In this document: one piece after another, positions 63,806 to 64,000 of the stretch
Layout: each line of letters starts with the position of its first letter
Numbering within the stretch: position 1 is the stretch's first letter
Source of the DNA: Neobacillus cucumis
GTDB lineage: Bacteria > Bacillota > Bacilli > Bacillales > Cytobacillaceae
Reading direction: 5' to 3'
Length of the DNA: 64,000 nucleotides
Assembly (NCBI RefSeq): GCF_002860255.1
Contig: NZ_PGVE01000053.1
Span: 24,186-88,185 of the forward strand
The notes under the pieces: model-generated
Database searches by the model: none
What the model saw: the letters and a program-made list of their open reading frames with translations, nothing else
What the model was told of the DNA's origin: nothing
Position numbers and translations under genes: made by a program

Positions 63806-63960
63806 AAATAAAAAAGATCCTTCTTTTAGGCAGAGGATCTTATCATTACTCATGTGCATGTTCATCCCTCTGTCCCGGTCCGTCATACGGATCTAGGCAG
63901 AAACCTTTTTAATTTTTATTGTCATTTCCTTAAAGGTGCAGTTCTAAGGAGATACTGCCC
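63806..63960 (-). promoter_or_regulatory. pan operon leader RNA with terminator/antiterminator (possible pan motif)
   Basis: From a promoter at 63967-63994 the leader runs about 200 bases to panB. Three features are seen: (1) a 5' hairpin (TTCCTT...GCAGT...ACTGC...AAGGAA); (2) a second hairpin with UCUGCC paired to GGGACAGA around a UCCG/CGGA stem, with a bulged A; (3) an intrinsic terminator AAGATCCT/AGGATCTT (63814-63841) plus T-run. CAGAGG (complement of 63867-63872) can pair instead with CCUCUG (63831-63836), which overlaps the terminator's 5' arm. This is a classic switch layout. A conserved RNA called the pan motif is known upstream of panB in Firmicutes; identity is probable but not proven. 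Confidence 0.6.
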
Positions 63961-63966
63961 AAGGAA

Positions 63967-63994
63967 ATTATAGCATGTTATCAGAAAAGCGCAA
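63967..63994 (-). promoter_or_regulatory. Probable promoter of the pan operon
   Basis: On the minus strand TTGCGC (63989-63994), 16 bases, perfect TATAAT (63967-63972). It makes the leader about 200 bases long. Confidence 0.65.
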
Positions 63995-64000
63995 GCGCCT

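Overview
The window is a stretch of low-GC Gram-positive chromosome from a spore-forming Bacillaceae. This rests on spore genes (sspL, sspM, a cotD-type coat gene, yppG), a type-B RNase P RNA, GpsB, MntR, RecU/PBP1 and DynA, and on gene order that largely follows the B. subtilis yp* region (cspD-ypeQ-ypeP-ypdQ, sspL-ypcP-dynA-bpsB-bpsA, ypwA, ypvA-ypsC-rnpB-gpsB-ypsA-cotD-yprB-yprA, yppG to yppC, recU-ponA-ypoC-nth-dnaD, aspB-ypmB, dinG-panD-panC-panB). A Bacillus or Neobacillus-like genus is likely; the species cannot be named from sequence alone. I saw no prophage, IS element, CRISPR array or tRNA.

Layout: 1-6.7 kb holds a partial ABC-F gene, an HD hydrolase, DegV, fhs, metA and mntR. 6.8-15.2 kb holds topB and the cytochrome bd operon cydABDC. 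Its cydD frame is interrupted by an in-frame TGA. 15.7-21.3 kb has a cold-shock gene, two RNase H-like genes, a DMT transporter, sspL, a 5'-3' exonuclease and a rhodanese. 21.3-27 kb has the double dynamin dynA, a predicted Fur-controlled micropeptide and the alkylpyrone pair bpsA/bpsB. 27.4-35 kb is a respiratory and nitric-oxide segment: a ba3-type oxidase operon, ypwA, a quinol NO reductase and a Crp/Fnr regulator. 35-44 kb is nucleic-acid maintenance (ypvA, ypsC, rnpB, mrfAB) with gpsB, ypsA and cotD. 44.4-47.2 kb has a second Crp/Fnr paralogue, a short-form hybrid cluster protein and an Hsp20. 47-57.5 kb is the conserved yppG-to-ypmB block. 57.6-64 kb has a secreted degenerate metallo-beta-lactamase-like protein, dinG, a GC-rich intergenic repeat and panBCD behind a structured leader.

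Themes: (1) Respiratory flexibility: cytochrome bd, ba3 oxidase, qNOR and Hcp lie close together with two Crp/Fnr paralogues. TGTGA-N6-TCACA-like sites precede hcp and the ba3 operon, which suggests a shared low-oxygen or NO regulon. (2) DNA repair and recombination: topB, mrfAB, two DinG-family helicases, nth, recU and ypcP. (3) The pan operon appears to be controlled by a leader RNA with mutually exclusive terminator and antiterminator pairings. The most unusual items are that leader, the cydD nonsense codon, the Fur-boxed 26-residue peptide and the predicted NO regulon.
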